14,169 nt of DNA from Ramicandelaber brevisporus (GCA_025201865.1 MU602748.1:8101-22269), one strand, 5' to 3'. Numbered from the stretch's first letter, positions 1 to 8,240 are shown. Numbers and translations: made by a program. The notes: generated by a model from the sequence alone, not told the origin.

Positions 1-5
1 GCTGT

Positions 6-419
6 TTAAACTTGAGCTACCGTAGCAGCAGCCGTCGGTGGTGGAGCAGCTGCGGCTGGAAGACCACTACCACTACCACCACCGGTGACAGTGGTGCCGA
101 TACGAGCCAGAGCAGTTGGTGAAGTTTTTGGCTTGCGCTTGTAGTTGAAAGCGCACGACAATGCCTTGCAAATGCGAAATGGCTTCTTTGGTTTCTTGAA
201 TTTATTATATGGTCTCTTCAGCTTGTTTGGCATCGTTATCGGACGGCTGGAGGAGCTGTATGGCTTCTTCAGCTTGTTTGGCATTGGCGTTGGAAGACTG
301 AGGTGAGCGCGAGGCTGTCTCACAACATGACTAAAGAAGGCAGGCTGCGGTTCAGAATACACCATCGAAGCCATGAAGACCATAGCCAGAACCAGCGAAA
401 TGACAAAGGTCGCCTTCAT
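6..419 (-). CDS. Small cationic secreted protein with duplicated MPNKLK[KR]PY unit
   Basis: I do not recognise the family. The 137-residue product begins with a clear signal peptide (MKATF, then a hydrophobic run to about residue 22, probable cleavage after VYS before EPQP), so it should enter the secretory pathway. I chose the ATG at 417-419 over one 60 bases upstream because the signal peptide begins exactly there. The mature part is very basic: MPNKLKKPY at residues 46-54 and MPNKLKRPY at 63-71 form a 17-residue-spaced repeat, followed by FKKPKKPF and a C-x4-C pair (Cys84, Cys89) inside RICKALSC. The last ~35 residues are a Gly/Ser then Ala/Pro-rich tail ending VAQV. Lys-Arg pairs at 68-69 and 94-95 could be kexin sites, although the first is followed by Pro, which disfavours cleavage. 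A cationic antimicrobial or wall-binding peptide precursor is possible but is inference only. Confidence 0.72.
   Translation of the reverse strand: MKATFVISLVLAMVFMASMVYSEPQPAFFSHVVRQPRAHLSLPTPMPNKLKKPYSSSSRPITMPNKLKRPYNKFKKPKKPFRICKALSCAFNYKRKPKTSPTALARIGTTVTGGGSGSGLPAAAAPPPTAAATVAQV
207..284 (-). repeat. Duplicated 27-nt unit inside the cationic secreted gene
   Basis: Two 27-nt copies at 207-233 and 258-284 match at 24 of 27 positions and encode MPNKLKRPY and MPNKLKKPY, spaced 51 nt apart (17 codons). The residues between them (SSSSRPIT) are not shared with the stretch following the other copy, so only the basic nonapeptide core is conserved. Confidence 0.85.
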
Positions 420-588
420 TGTGGATGGATGCAGATATGCTTGTGTGTGTATGTATGCGTTCGTGTGCAGGGTATGCAAAAAAAGTATAGAGTGTGCAAA
501 AAAGAGTGTGCTGGAGAGTGTGTCTCAAATGTGTGATTGATGAGCCGTGATGGAGCGGGCGAGCTGAGGCTACCTCTCTCCCTCTCTC

Positions 589-596
589 TATATATA
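589..596 (-). promoter_or_regulatory. Candidate TATA box
   Basis: TATATATA lies about 170 bases upstream of the chosen start of the leftward cationic-protein gene, followed in that gene's direction by a GA-rich stretch. Its position is compatible with a core promoter and a ~100-nt leader, but the octamer is palindromic and I have no start-site data. Confidence 0.25.
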
Positions 597-948
597 CAGA
601 TACATGTACTTTTGTCAAGACAACCACACAATAGTGATAGCTGTTCCAGTCAAATGTGTAACTATTCCAGTATAGACTAACTAGCTCGACAATTCGCACT
701 GTTTTTGATCAGGGTACTTGTAACAATGAAAACTTGTCACACTTGTCACTGTTTTGGAAAGCTGCGCAGCCAATCTGTCTGTTCTGGGTAAGTTTTCGAC
801 TGGAGAAGATAGGCTTAGTATGGCATTCGATGAATGGGCTCAGAGTTAGGTGCGCAGCAATGGAGTACAAAAATAGGAGCGGCCATCGTGGGTGTCTGTC
901 TGTCTAATTACTTTTGAGTGATTCGAAGTTATATGAGATGTTTCAAAG

Positions 949-984
949 GAATGGGTGAATGGGTGAATGAACGAGTGAATGAAG
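949..984. repeat. Short imperfect tandem repeat (GAATGGGT/GAATGAAC)
   Basis: Two exact GAATGGGT units are followed by GAATGAAC, GAGT and GAATGAAG. The repeat lies just beyond the stop codon of the leftward hydrophobic secreted gene, so probably in its 3' untranslated or flanking sequence. No function is evident. Confidence 0.7.
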
Positions 985-1014
985 ACAAAAATTACAGAAT
1001 GTGCTTAATAGAGT

Positions 1015-1338
1015 TTACAATGGAGAGACCAGGTATGAGTCTGGCACACACAGGTAGCGAACGCCGTCGATGAGCACAGCTGTCTCAACCGGACTGCGCT
1101 TTTGCTGGTTTGAAACCACGCAGTGACATGCCACGCCTTTAACAGGAACACGCAGACCAAGCAAGTCAGAGACTGCGTTGACAACTCGGCCGAGATCCAA
1201 GTCGACGCCAATGTTGAGACCGACGCCAATATTGATACCGAGACCTGGAATCGGAGCTGGAGCAGGAACGGCTTGAGACACACCAGCAAGGCCAGCAATG
1301 GCAACGATGGTTGCAAAGGAAGAGACTGAAGCGCGCAT
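1015..1338 (-). CDS. Small secreted hydrophobic protein with Gly/Ile repeat and three cysteines
   Basis: No family recognised. The 107-residue product has a signal peptide (residues 1-23, MRASVSSF through VSQA, cleavage before VPAPAP). The frame is open further upstream to an ATG at 1449, but the extra 37 residues would bury the signal peptide, so the ATG at 1336-1338 (context CCAAATG) is preferred. After a Pro/Ala linker comes a striking G-L-G-I-N-I-G-V-G-L-N-I-G-V-D-L-D-L-G stretch (32-50), with hydrophobic residues alternating with Gly/Asn/Asp, as in a beta strand or amyloid-like segment. Then follows a helical-looking VVNAVSDLLGL, a CHC motif (Cys71, Cys73) and Cys97 in RYLCVPD. Three cysteines leave one unpaired unless the protein dimerises. 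It is not a hydrophobin, since the eight-cysteine pattern is absent. A surface or cell-wall protein is possible. Confidence 0.68.
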   Translation of the reverse strand: MRASVSSFATIVAIAGLAGVSQAVPAPAPIPGLGINIGVGLNIGVDLDLGRVVNAVSDLLGLRVPVKGVACHCVVSNQQKRSPVETAVLIDGVRYLCVPDSYLVSPL

Positions 1339-1781
1339 TTGGTGGAACGATGGTAGAGCAAAGGAGGAGGAAGCAATGACGGATGCTAATGAGTAGCTAG
1401 CTGTTCTAAGCGGAATGTAACCAGGAAGTATGCCTGCTATTTGTAGCAAACTTTAGATTATCCAGTGTTCAATTAATTCATGGAAAGTCATTTTATTTCA
1501 GGCATTCACTGCGACCACTCCTGGTTTATTAAGACTGGCCCTCTTAATTGAACGACTTTCATCACTCATCCTCCATTTGCAATATCCAGCAGAATATCAA
1601 GACTGACAGAGTTCCTCCAATTATAGTAACTTGATGTATGTTTAATTGTTGTTAAATAAAAAGAGCCTTTCAAAAAATAAAAGCCGAAGTTCAGAAGGAA
1701 TAAAAAGAGGGAAAGAGTAAAGAAAATGAAGGAGAGAGAGAAAGAGAAAGAAGGAAGGAGGAGTCAAAGAGTCAATGCACA
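1339..1781. other. Intergenic region; 3' flank of the deubiquitinase gene
   Basis: No gene seen. The right part, read leftward, is the 3' untranslated region of the deubiquitinase gene. It contains a nearly unbroken purine tract (1693-1763 on the + strand, so a C/T tract in that transcript) and AATAAA hexamers on the minus strand at 1525-1530 and 1492-1497 that could serve polyadenylation. The left part should hold the promoter of the small hydrophobic secreted gene, but I find no clear TATA box. Confidence 0.55.
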
Positions 1782-4700
1782 TTAAGCACGAATCTTGACG
1801 GAGTGGTCAACAAAGCGTGCTTGGCGAGCACCGCGCTCAGGATAGTCCACAGCCAAAGAGTACACTTGTGGCAAAGCTTCATGATCTGGAACCTTTCTGC
1901 GCAAAATGTACGACAGGTGATACTTGATGGTGTCCAATACAACCTCGTCATCCTTGAAGCGGACGGCAGAACCTTGGCTTGGATGGGTCGTCATCAACTT
2001 GACGCGTGAAAACTCCTTCTCATTCATGCCCAGACGAAGACGCAGACGCTGGGAGAGTTGAGCGGCAGTCTCCTTCGGATGAAGCACAAGATGGAACGGG
2101 ATGCCATGGCAGGCTGAGCCAGCAGATGAACTGTAGCTTACAGCTGCAACAACGACAGGCTTGGCGAATATATCCTTCTCGGCAGCATCTGTGGCCAAGA
2201 CAACAGAGCCATCGTTGGCTGAAAGTGAATCATCAACCATAGCCTCTGAATCAGCAGTAGGCGCTGTGGCATATGTCAATCCACCAACAGTGCTGGATGC
2301 AACCAGTGGTGCGTTCTCTGCAACACCGTCAAAGCTGACTGGATGGCCAAGCTGTTCCTGCTCACCGGCTGAAGCACGTACGGCAGAAGGTGCCAATGGC
2401 GGCGACGCCTGCTGGACAATCAGTTCAGATCCAATAACATCCATATTGCATGGAGGGGATGCAAACTGCGGAGAACCGGTTTCCGTGACAGATGACTTGT
2501 CAGAATCAACATCCTCATCGGCCATCGCGAGTGGCTCTTCATTCTTTGAGTTATCAGCAGCAGCGTCGATACGTTCTTGCTGAATGACTCCAAATTCATC
2601 ATCGGGAATGATTTCCATGGCAATGTCGGGCCAGCTAACGAGAGGAGTGTTGGCGTATTCAGCATCATAGTCCAAATCACAAGATGGATACTGACTTCCA
2701 AATGTCTCCTGAACACAGTAAACACGAATGCGACGATCACTAATCAGCTGGTCAATGTCAACTGCATTGCCTTCAGAATCCAACCAAGGTTCATGAGAGG
2801 CGATTGTGGCAGCAGAGGCCGTGGATGGCAGAGGAGACTGAGCTGGAGCTGGAGAAGATGGTGCGTCGACAGCGAGGCTTGCATCCTCGGGACTAATCGA
2901 GGCAGTGACTGGAGGTGGTGGGGACGGAGAGGCACTTGCTGGTGCAACAGCGGCAGCTGAAGCAGTCGAAGCAGAAGTAGCCTTGAGAGCAGAACGCCGC
3001 TTCTCAACAGCTGAGCGATCAGCCAACAGCTGAATGATACCGCGATCCAGAGTGGCCTTGATCAAGTCACGAACAGTCATTGTGGCTACGCTGGGGATGA
3101 ACACACGAATGTTGATGATGTCTCTGACATTTGAAGCAATCCACTTAATGTTGAACAAATGGCCCTGGTGAAGTTCGTGCCAATTGATGTGAGACTTCTC
3201 AAAGCACCAAATCATAGCAGGAACTGCTTCATTAAATGTTCTATTGCCCTTGGTGTAGCGCATCAGTCTGTCTGACAGTATATTCAGGTTTGGAATGACC
3301 TGCTGAAGACACTGAATCAAGCTCTTGGACCGAACCACCTTTTCTCCAAGGTTATTAGTAACAATGGCCACTCTATCAAATCCATCAAATGGAGCTTTAT
3401 TAAATGAATCCTGAGGAGTAATGATCAAGTTGTCGGGATTCCAATTGACATGCTTTGCAACTTGTTCCACCATGTATGCATATGACATTCTTTGATCCAA
3501 AACAATCTTGAATGATCCCGGATGCTTGGCTATAATATGCTCATCTTCAGCATCCAAATCAGCATCAATGTCAACATCTGGAGCAGCTGGCGTCTCAGCA
3601 GACTCAGTTGGTGCTGCTGCTGCTGCTGCTGCTGCTGCTGCATTGCTGACACTTGGAGTCACAGATGGCATGTCAACAGACGAGTCCAAGTCTTTGATTT
3701 GTTTATCGACATCATTACGCAGATTGAACAGGTCGTCATTGTCACGTGGTTCATGGGGCACCATCACAATAGGCAGAGAATGGTGAATCCACATATAGTA
3801 ATAATGGATCAGATCAAAGTATTCATACATTGGGGCTTTGTGAGGGAACTTGGCAGTAGTCAGACCAGAAGCACGTGCAATGTAATGTTCCTGATGGGCT
3901 TTAGTGAATTCAGTTTCAATCTGGAACACGAGTACATCTCCACTGGTTGAATCCTGCTGCTTTACAGTCAAGTCTGGTACAATTGGGTCTAGTTTGCGAT
4001 CAACCACTTCCTCCCACACTGTCAATGGTGTATCTTCCTTTAATCCAACCAGCTTGTTCAATCTAAGCTTAACGTTGTCAATCTTATCGCTATTCTTCAC
4101 ATAAACCACGCCTGATCCTCTAAGAGTGTGTTCCTCTGCATTATAGTATTTGGCAAACATCATGTAGTATCCATCAGTGTGAGATGTTGCAATTGGCGGC
4201 AATACTTTATTAATCTCAGAGGGAAGTTCAGCAAAGATACGCAGTTCATTGATACCAGTTCGAACCAATTGTTCAGTTAAAGTAGAAGTGTTGTTATGTT
4301 CAAACGGAATATCCAATGGACGGAGCGATTGATTTTCTCTGCGTGTAATCAGCCAGAGTCTAATTGGAATCTTGTCAATCAAGTCCAAATCAAATGAGCC
4401 TTCTTGCGGATATTCAAATGGAATTGCATGAGTCTGACCAGATGATCCTCCAATTGGAGAAGGAATGACCACTGAAGGAGTATCAGCTGTGCGCTTAGGC
4501 ACTTCAATCTTACCAGTCTTCTGGTTATAAAACTGGGCCACAATGTATCTGCGCAAGTCCTGAATCGAGGCGTGCTTTGGGAATCTAATTGTCAATACAG
4601 GATTGTTGCGAGACTGGCGTTTATCAAAGTAAACCATGTCGTATCCACTGTGTCCAACTGTCATTTCAGATGTAACAATTCTGACTGTCATATTCTTTTG

Positions 4701-6830
4701 CAGCTCCTCTCTGCGCAATCTCTCCATCTCTGCCTTCTCTCTGCGCTGGCGCTCAAGAGCCTCTTGCTCTGCCATCACATTGAGCAAGTGCTGCGGCACG
4801 TCGTTTGCCGTGACTGGAGCCAAAATGTCATCCAAGTGAGACTCTCTGATATAAACCAGCATGTATGCATTGGCAGAGACTCTGCGCATTCTACGCATAT
4901 GCATTCCCATTCTGGGATCATATGAATCAGTTGCGCTTCCACCACCAAAGTAGCGTTCAATGGCATCTTCATTAGATACGGGTATAACGTTATCATCATC
5001 AAACTTCATCCATCTTCCATTCTTTTCAGGCTTTAGCATTGCATAGTAGTGACCACCATCAATGCTGCCAGCATGCACCAATACTCCATGCAAAATATAG
5101 TTATTGTTTTCCTTCTGCTGGCTCGAGTCCTCTGATAAAAACTGAGTTAAATCGATGCTTTCAGGGAACTCAAATCTGTCATTGTTTTTCGCCATTCTGT
5201 CCAATTCAAAATCGTATTCAAACCGCTTAAGCTGCAAATGTAACACAGGAGGGAAGCTTTCAAACACAACACCCTTGCGCGCATCCTGCAATCCATGTCC
5301 ATCCGCCATATACTGATTGTCTCCATCCAGCGTTTCCACTGAAATATACTCAACAAATGAATCGCGCAGATTATTGCAGCCTTTGACATTTAACTGAATA
5401 TCGTAAAAGTTTTCAGTTCTGGATGACTCATAGTCAACATTGATGCATTTGATATAACTCTTCATTTTGCCAACAAAAAACTTCTCAATTGCACCTTCCA
5501 CAACGGTTCCCTTCATCTTAGTCTCTAAGTTGTCCTGTAACACTCTGTTGAACTCTTGAACATCATGCTGCAAATATGCATCGGCGTCATCCCATCCAAA
5601 CGACCGGGTCAACTCAATCGTGTCCACTGCACGAGGCGACACTTGCAGTTGATAAAACAATCTTTGCAGTGCGTGAGTCATACTCTTCTTCTCGCCCTGC
5701 AACTCTTCAATGCTAACTGGAATTTCGTACGTAGCCTTACGCAGTGCATTTGTGCAAAACAGACTCTGCAGCATTGAGTTCATATAGCAGGTGGCTCCTT
5801 GGTTAGATAAACCAACATAGCCCAAATCAAGTCGCGGGTTAATCTTGTCCAAATCAGCCCATCTAAATCCATCTGGGTCATTGATCACCTGAATAAATCC
5901 ATGAACAAACATCTTGTCGCTCTCCTTATCAACGAATGGCCCACTATATCCAGGCAGACTTCTAAACAAATCACTGTAGTAAATAAAATCAGCCCAGCCC
6001 CAATCCGTCGCCGCATTGGAGATTCTATTAGATGAGGTTTTCACATTGTAGCGAGTAAAATCATCAGGCGCTGAGAGAACCACTGCGTACCGAATGCATA
6101 TTCCAATGCGCTCATTCTTGTGCTCCTCAGCATCTGCGTAGTCAACAAATATTGACGACTGAATTGAGTTTCCATGTATGCCACGTGGAAACCATTTCAA
6201 ACGCCAATTGTGGCCACGGCAATTAAACGTTGGACTAACGACCATCTTCTCTGTATCAAGTTTGCTTCTAACATTGTCAATCTCCCAGTGGAATCCAGCT
6301 TGGTCTTCAACAATCTCTCCCTGCTGTGGCGGCATGTGCTTCTCAAAGAATGCATTGTGATCGTTCAAATCAACATCTGCTGCCTTCAACCGCAACTGCT
6401 GCTGCTGTTGCTGTTGCTGCTGCTTCTGCTGTGGCTGAGGGAATCCGCCAGGAACAGTAGACCCAAGAGGAGCTGGTTCAACCATATCGGCATCCTCAGG
6501 TGTGGACTCACGCGTGGCTGCAGCAGAGTCATCAACAGGTGTGCCCTCTGAGCTAATGGATGGTGATGGTGACGGCGAGACGCTGCTTGATAACTCCAAC
6601 GTAGGTGGCGCCACTTCTTGAGCAGCTGACGTCTTCTCCACCTTGTTCGAAGCTTCTGTGGAAGCCTTCTCTGCTACAACCCTTTGTGATGGAGCTTGAG
6701 CGTCATCAGAGGTAGCGGCGGCAGCGGCAGCAGCTACAGTAGCAGCTACTGGTGCTGGTACGGCTGCCTGTGCTGCTGGATCGTCTGCTGCTGCTTGTGC
6801 TGGTGCTTGTGCTTGTGCTGGCGCTGTCAT
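1782..6830 (-). CDS. USP7/Ubp15-type ubiquitin carboxyl-terminal hydrolase (MATH-USP-UBL)
   Basis: A cysteine protease that removes ubiquitin from substrates, of the USP7 (HAUSP)/Ubp15/Ubp21-22 family. The product has 1682 residues. Order: Ala/Pro/Ser/Gln-rich N terminus with polyAla (31-41) and polyQ (~133-145); MATH/TRAF substrate-binding domain (~175-314, with FHWEIDN); USP catalytic domain (~335-663). The Cys box GLSNQGATCYMNS places the nucleophile at Cys348 and the oxyanion Asn at 343; the His box GGHYYA gives His594, and KFDDDN gives Asp611, 17 residues after the His as in human USP7. A charged helix (685-713) leads into ICP0-binding/UBL repeats. The C terminus RQARFVDHSVKIRA resembles the USP7 tail that activates the catalytic domain. 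It is about 450-580 residues longer than yeast or human homologues because of low-complexity inserts near 1050-1099, 1280-1349 and 1424-1574. The frame is open for 106 more codons upstream, but that sequence looks untranslated, so the ATG at 6828-6830 is chosen. Divergently placed with the complex I gene. Confidence 0.95.
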   Translation of the reverse strand: MTAPAQAQAPAQAAADDPAAQAAVPAPVAATVAAAAAAATSDDAQAPSQRVVAEKASTEASNKVEKTSAAQEVAPPTLELSSSVSPSPSPSISSEGTPVDDSAAATRESTPEDADMVEPAPLGSTVPGGFPQPQQKQQQQQQQQQLRLKAADVDLNDHNAFFEKHMPPQQGEIVEDQAGFHWEIDNVRSKLDTEKMVVSPTFNCRGHNWRLKWFPRGIHGNSIQSSIFVDYADAEEHKNERIGICIRYAVVLSAPDDFTRYNVKTSSNRISNAATDWGWADFIYYSDLFRSLPGYSGPFVDKESDKMFVHGFIQVINDPDGFRWADLDKINPRLDLGYVGLSNQGATCYMNSMLQSLFCTNALRKATYEIPVSIEELQGEKKSMTHALQRLFYQLQVSPRAVDTIELTRSFGWDDADAYLQHDVQEFNRVLQDNLETKMKGTVVEGAIEKFFVGKMKSYIKCINVDYESSRTENFYDIQLNVKGCNNLRDSFVEYISVETLDGDNQYMADGHGLQDARKGVVFESFPPVLHLQLKRFEYDFELDRMAKNNDRFEFPESIDLTQFLSEDSSQQKENNNYILHGVLVHAGSIDGGHYYAMLKPEKNGRWMKFDDDNVIPVSNEDAIERYFGGGSATDSYDPRMGMHMRRMRRVSANAYMLVYIRESHLDDILAPVTANDVPQHLLNVMAEQEALERQRREKAEMERLRREELQKNMTVRIVTSEMTVGHSGYDMVYFDKRQSRNNPVLTIRFPKHASIQDLRRYIVAQFYNQKTGKIEVPKRTADTPSVVIPSPIGGSSGQTHAIPFEYPQEGSFDLDLIDKIPIRLWLITRRENQSLRPLDIPFEHNNTSTLTEQLVRTGINELRIFAELPSEINKVLPPIATSHTDGYYMMFAKYYNAEEHTLRGSGVVYVKNSDKIDNVKLRLNKLVGLKEDTPLTVWEEVVDRKLDPIVPDLTVKQQDSTSGDVLVFQIETEFTKAHQEHYIARASGLTTAKFPHKAPMYEYFDLIHYYYMWIHHSLPIVMVPHEPRDNDDLFNLRNDVDKQIKDLDSSVDMPSVTPSVSNAAAAAAAAAAPTESAETPAAPDVDIDADLDAEDEHIIAKHPGSFKIVLDQRMSYAYMVEQVAKHVNWNPDNLIITPQDSFNKAPFDGFDRVAIVTNNLGEKVVRSKSLIQCLQQVIPNLNILSDRLMRYTKGNRTFNEAVPAMIWCFEKSHINWHELHQGHLFNIKWIASNVRDIINIRVFIPSVATMTVRDLIKATLDRGIIQLLADRSAVEKRRSALKATSASTASAAAVAPASASPSPPPPVTASISPEDASLAVDAPSSPAPAQSPLPSTASAATIASHEPWLDSEGNAVDIDQLISDRRIRVYCVQETFGSQYPSCDLDYDAEYANTPLVSWPDIAMEIIPDDEFGVIQQERIDAAADNSKNEEPLAMADEDVDSDKSSVTETGSPQFASPPCNMDVIGSELIVQQASPPLAPSAVRASAGEQEQLGHPVSFDGVAENAPLVASSTVGGLTYATAPTADSEAMVDDSLSANDGSVVLATDAAEKDIFAKPVVVAAVSYSSSAGSACHGIPFHLVLHPKETAAQLSQRLRLRLGMNEKEFSRVKLMTTHPSQGSAVRFKDDEVVLDTIKYHLSYILRRKVPDHEALPQVYSLAVDYPERGARQARFVDHSVKIRA
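3612..3642. repeat. TGC/GCT trinucleotide repeat (polyAla)
   Basis: A near-perfect GCT run read on the + strand. On the coding (minus) strand it encodes ten consecutive Ala residues (1064-1073) within an insert between UBL domains of the deubiquitinase. Length polymorphism between strains would be expected. Confidence 0.85.
6396..6437. repeat. CTG/CAG repeat (polyGln)
   Basis: An interrupted CTG/TTG run, read on the minus strand as CAG/CAA codons, encodes the ~10-residue polyGln with flanking Gln/Pro/Lys just upstream of the MATH domain of the deubiquitinase. The CAA interruptions would tend to stabilise it. Confidence 0.85.
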
Positions 6831-7163
6831 CGCTGCTGAGTAATGGTAAAAAGAGAAAAAGAAACCGCTAGTAGTCAAAAAAAAATAACTTGCTGCTTGC
6901 CGTGCGATGACGAGGAATGCGGAAGGGTGATACGGTGCGAGGTATAAAAGAATAAAAGAGAAAAGAGTGCGTGAGTGTGTGTTCGCGCGATGCACTAGGG
7001 ATGTGGCTTCGTTCGAAGTGCCAAGCACAAACGGCACACACACACGCACACAAAACGAACGCGCAACCCTCGTTTTGCAGCTGGCTGTGCGCACGAGAGA
7101 GAGAATGGGAGAATGAGAGACAGGAAATTCTGACCATCCCATCCACATTCAGTATTGAGCTAA

Positions 7164-7196
7164 GCGTGCACGCGCGTGCATGCATGCATGTATACA
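7164..7196. repeat. Alternating purine-pyrimidine tract (Z-DNA-prone)
   Basis: Thirty-three bases alternate purine and pyrimidine without a break, made of GC, AC/GT and TGCA steps. They include the 12-bp palindrome GCACGCGCGTGC and overlapping TGCATGCA palindromes. Such tracts can adopt Z-DNA under negative supercoiling. It sits in the middle of the divergent promoter region. Confidence 0.7.
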
Positions 7197-7460
7197 GGTG
7201 TGCACACTCTTGCTGACTCCATTCCACAATGGAAAGCTGTCATTAACAAGGACATGTGCCGTCGCTTTGGATAATGCAGTCATCATGTCCGAATAGGATG
7301 TCAGTATACTCACTTCCATTGCCATTGCCGCCAGCATTACTGATATTGCTGGTGCTGCTTGGGAAAATTGCCTTGCAAAATTTGCGGTGCAAAACCCTTC
7401 CGGTTTCTTGACAGTCTTTTGCAACTTCTTGTTCAACTTGTTCAACTAAAATCTTCGTTT

Positions 7461-7516
7461 AGCAGCAGCAGTAGCAGCAGTAGCAGTAGCAGCAGCGGCA
7501 ACAGCAGCAACAGCAC
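7461..7516. repeat. AGC/AGT/AAC triplet repeat before the complex I start codon
   Basis: AGC triplets interrupted by AGT, GGC and AAC run to within a base of the chosen ATG at 7518. In frame they would encode a Ser-rich stretch, but they more probably form the end of the 5' untranslated leader of the complex I subunit gene. Confidence 0.75.
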
Positions 7517-7517
7517 G

Positions 7518-8096
7518 ATGTCGGCAACAGAACAGAGCAGCTCTACCCTCAACGACAAGGGCTTGTACGAGTCCAAATGGCCGCTGATCGACAGCGATCC
7601 ACATTTCAAGCGCGTGATCGGCTACCTGCGTCCTTCCGACTATGCGACCTTTGCCGGCCTGACTGCTCTTGGTCCAGCGGCCATGCTGTGGCTCGACAAG
7701 TACGGCCCTCAGAACTTTAAGGGCAACAAGCCAGCATTCACCACGGCCATGAAGACCTCCTTCTGGTTTGGTGCTCTCGGCGCCTTCTTCTATGTGTACC
7801 AAAAGTCATCGATGCGTTTTTACGGCATGCTGGAGAATGCGCGCGAAGCTGAGCTGGATATGCAGGAGATGACCGAGCGGGCTCGCCAGGGCTTGCCACT
7901 GTACGGAAAGAGCATCATGCCAGAGCACATTCAGCAGAGCGCAGCTGCCAACTCGCAGTTTTCGGCAGTGCTGATGGGCTTCCTGCCATGGTTCAACTTT
8001 GTTAACCATCCATATCACGGTGTCGACACCAGCAAGTACTATATTGCGGCTGGCGTGCCAGTTCCAGGCTCGGAGGAGAAGGTCGAAACTGCTTAA
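7518..8096 (+). CDS. NADH:ubiquinone oxidoreductase 20.9/21-kDa accessory subunit (NUXM-type)
   Basis: A 192-residue product matching the fungal complex I accessory subunit (20.9/21 kDa, NUXM in Yarrowia). It resides in the mitochondrial inner membrane and has no catalytic role of its own. Family hallmarks seen: WPLIDSDPHFKRVIGYLRPSDY (residues 21-42), a first membrane segment (~42-58), a second (~80-95, FWFGALGAFFYVYQ), RFYGMLENAREAELDM (100-115), and the C-terminal domain ending with PWFNFVNHPYHGVDTSKYY (157-175). The ATG at 7518 (A at -3) is chosen because the family begins shortly before the WPLID motif; the frame is open upstream to an ATG at 7359, which would add 53 residues. No intron is needed. 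AATAAA follows the stop by four bases. It shares a divergent promoter region with the deubiquitinase gene and converges with the transporter gene. Confidence 0.9.
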   Translation: MSATEQSSSTLNDKGLYESKWPLIDSDPHFKRVIGYLRPSDYATFAGLTALGPAAMLWLDKYGPQNFKGNKPAFTTAMKTSFWFGALGAFFYVYQKSSMRFYGMLENAREAELDMQEMTERARQGLPLYGKSIMPEHIQQSAAANSQFSAVLMGFLPWFNFVNHPYHGVDTSKYYIAAGVPVPGSEEKVETA

Positions 8097-8100
8097 AGAA

Positions 8101-8106
8101 AATAAA
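8101..8106 (+). terminator. Candidate polyadenylation signal AATAAA
   Basis: A canonical AATAAA hexamer begins five bases after the last base of the complex I subunit stop codon (TAA at 8094-8096). The spacing is tight but is seen in compact fungal genes. Cleavage would be expected a few tens of bases further on. Confidence 0.45.
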
Positions 8107-8240
8107 GAAAGCATTACTGTGTAGATTTGAATCGTCTTTTATGTGTTCTATGACCTAACTCTACTAGAATCTAATGCAGAATTGTTAGCTAAAGTTAAAG
8201 TTAAAAGACAACATGTGAATAAGGGAATATATATATATTA

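Larger units (their letters stand above)
420..1014. other. Intergenic region between the two small secreted genes
   Basis: I see no convincing gene here. The part next to position 420 should be the leader and promoter of the leftward cationic-protein gene. It holds a TG-rich alternating tract (442-460), two 'tgcaaaaaa' units near 474-502 and a CT-rich stretch (571-589) ending in a TATA-like octamer. The part near 1014 is the 3' flank of the next leftward gene and carries a short GAATGGGT-type repeat. Open frames crossing this region translate into low-complexity His/Thr/Ser-rich sequence and look spurious. Confidence 0.6.
6831..7517. promoter_or_regulatory. Divergent promoter/leader region between deubiquitinase and complex I genes
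   Basis: The two start codons point away from each other across 687 bases, so the two promoters share this region. It holds a TATAAAAG motif on the + strand at 6943-6950, a CA-rich run (about 7035-7059), a 33-nt strictly alternating purine-pyrimidine tract (7164-7196) and, next to the complex I start, an AGC-type triplet repeat. Both downstream genes have reading frames that stay open into this region (106 and 53 codons), but these extensions look like untranslated leader. No separate gene is supported here. Confidence 0.6.

Noticed and set aside
6831-7148. N-terminal extension of the deubiquitinase to an ATG at 7148
   Set aside because: The extra 106 residues derive from CA-rich and T-rich leader sequence and resemble no USP7 N terminus. 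The Ala/Pro-rich start at 6830 is more plausible.
7149-7445. A 98-codon leftward frame in the divergent promoter region
   Set aside because: It overlaps the leader of the complex I gene and the alternating tract, and has no recognisable motif or signal peptide.
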